Under the pieces are notes generated by a model. It did not search any database, was not told the DNA's origin, and worked only from the letters and a program-made list of their open reading frames with translations. This document shows positions 63,956 through 64,000 of a stretch of 64,000 nt of DNA, in pieces. Numbering within the stretch: the first letter of the stretch is position 1; the number at the start of each line of letters is the position of its first letter. The position numbers were made by a program, and so were the translations under genes. Origin of the DNA: Candidatus Zixiibacteriota bacterium (lineage in GTDB: Bacteria > Zixibacteria > MSB-5A5 > JAABVY01); contig DSEQ01000005.1 of assembly GCA_011056555.1 (NCBI GenBank), positions 1 to 64,000 of the forward strand, in the 5' to 3' direction.

Positions 63956-64000
63956 GGTTCGTGTAATTGCTCCGCCCCCTCAGTCCGAGCATTCAAGCTG

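Noticed and set aside
1-64000. CRISPR arrays, rRNA genes, prophage or plasmid origin.
   Set aside because: No regularly spaced direct repeats, ribosomal RNA, phage structural genes (the tail-fibre-like protein stands alone) or replication genes were seen.

Overview
The window looks like a chromosomal segment of a Gram-negative bacterium of the FCB group. The best fit is a lineage such as candidate phylum Zixibacteria, but this is inference from gene content with no marker gene to confirm it. The signs are a TonB-dependent receptor followed by a large secreted protein with a FlgD-like C-terminal domain and a PorV-type outer-membrane protein, a DUF3078 barrel, and many secreted proteins ending in paired dockerin-like calcium loops of the form CGD-N-DG-xN-VSDA-II-VF. 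Base composition is close to balanced throughout. The one clear exception is an AT-rich REP-associated transposase near 42 kb.

Layout. 1-9.2 kb: the tail of an unknown gene, a TolC-type channel, a CPBP membrane protease, a GAF/SpoIIE phosphatase, a haem-binding lipoprotein, a 4-hydroxybutyryl-CoA dehydratase-like enzyme with altered cluster ligands, a DUF3078 protein and an MgtC-family protein. 9.2-25.9 kb: a plus-strand exopolysaccharide locus. It holds a TIM-barrel isomerase, three family-4 glycosyltransferases, an O-antigen-ligase/polymerase-type protein, two tandem CapK-like adenylate-forming enzymes, a heparinase II/III-like lyase, an asparagine-synthase-type amidotransferase, a GDP-mannose 6-dehydrogenase and a secreted glycosidase-like protein with a FlgD-like C-terminus. 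No flippase, initiating transferase or export channel is seen, so the pathway must be completed elsewhere. 25.9-29.1 kb, minus strand: a GNAT acetyltransferase, a split transketolase and coaE. 29.1-36.8 kb: a long leader, then TonB receptor, secreted FlgD-CTD protein and PorV. 37-42 kb, minus strand: an M29 aminopeptidase, DinB, SpoIIM-like and HEAT-repeat proteins and a sodium:alanine symporter. 42-45 kb: a transposase flanked by four REP copies, then an ECF sigma/anti-sigma/two Spy-CpxP operon.

45.2-64 kb: a surface-protein region. It contains a cohesin-like lipoprotein, a tRNA-Leu, and seven genes encoding dockerin-like modules fused to beta-helix, von Willebrand A, M4 peptidase, LamG-like or no other domain. 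Two of these genes have in-frame stop codons. The dockerin tails fall into two classes, one ending GGDCCPF and one ending in a short Asp/Gly run and a final Cys. Interspersed are a degenerate squalene/phytoene-synthase-like protein, a SIMPL-domain protein with an orphan NtrC-type regulator, an outer-membrane barrel, and a large secreted protein with a perfect-register tandem repeat.

The most interesting candidates are the cohesin/dockerin surface system with its two tail classes, the altered 4-hydroxybutyryl-CoA dehydratase homologue, and the amidotransferase plus adenylating-enzyme content of the uronate polysaccharide locus.
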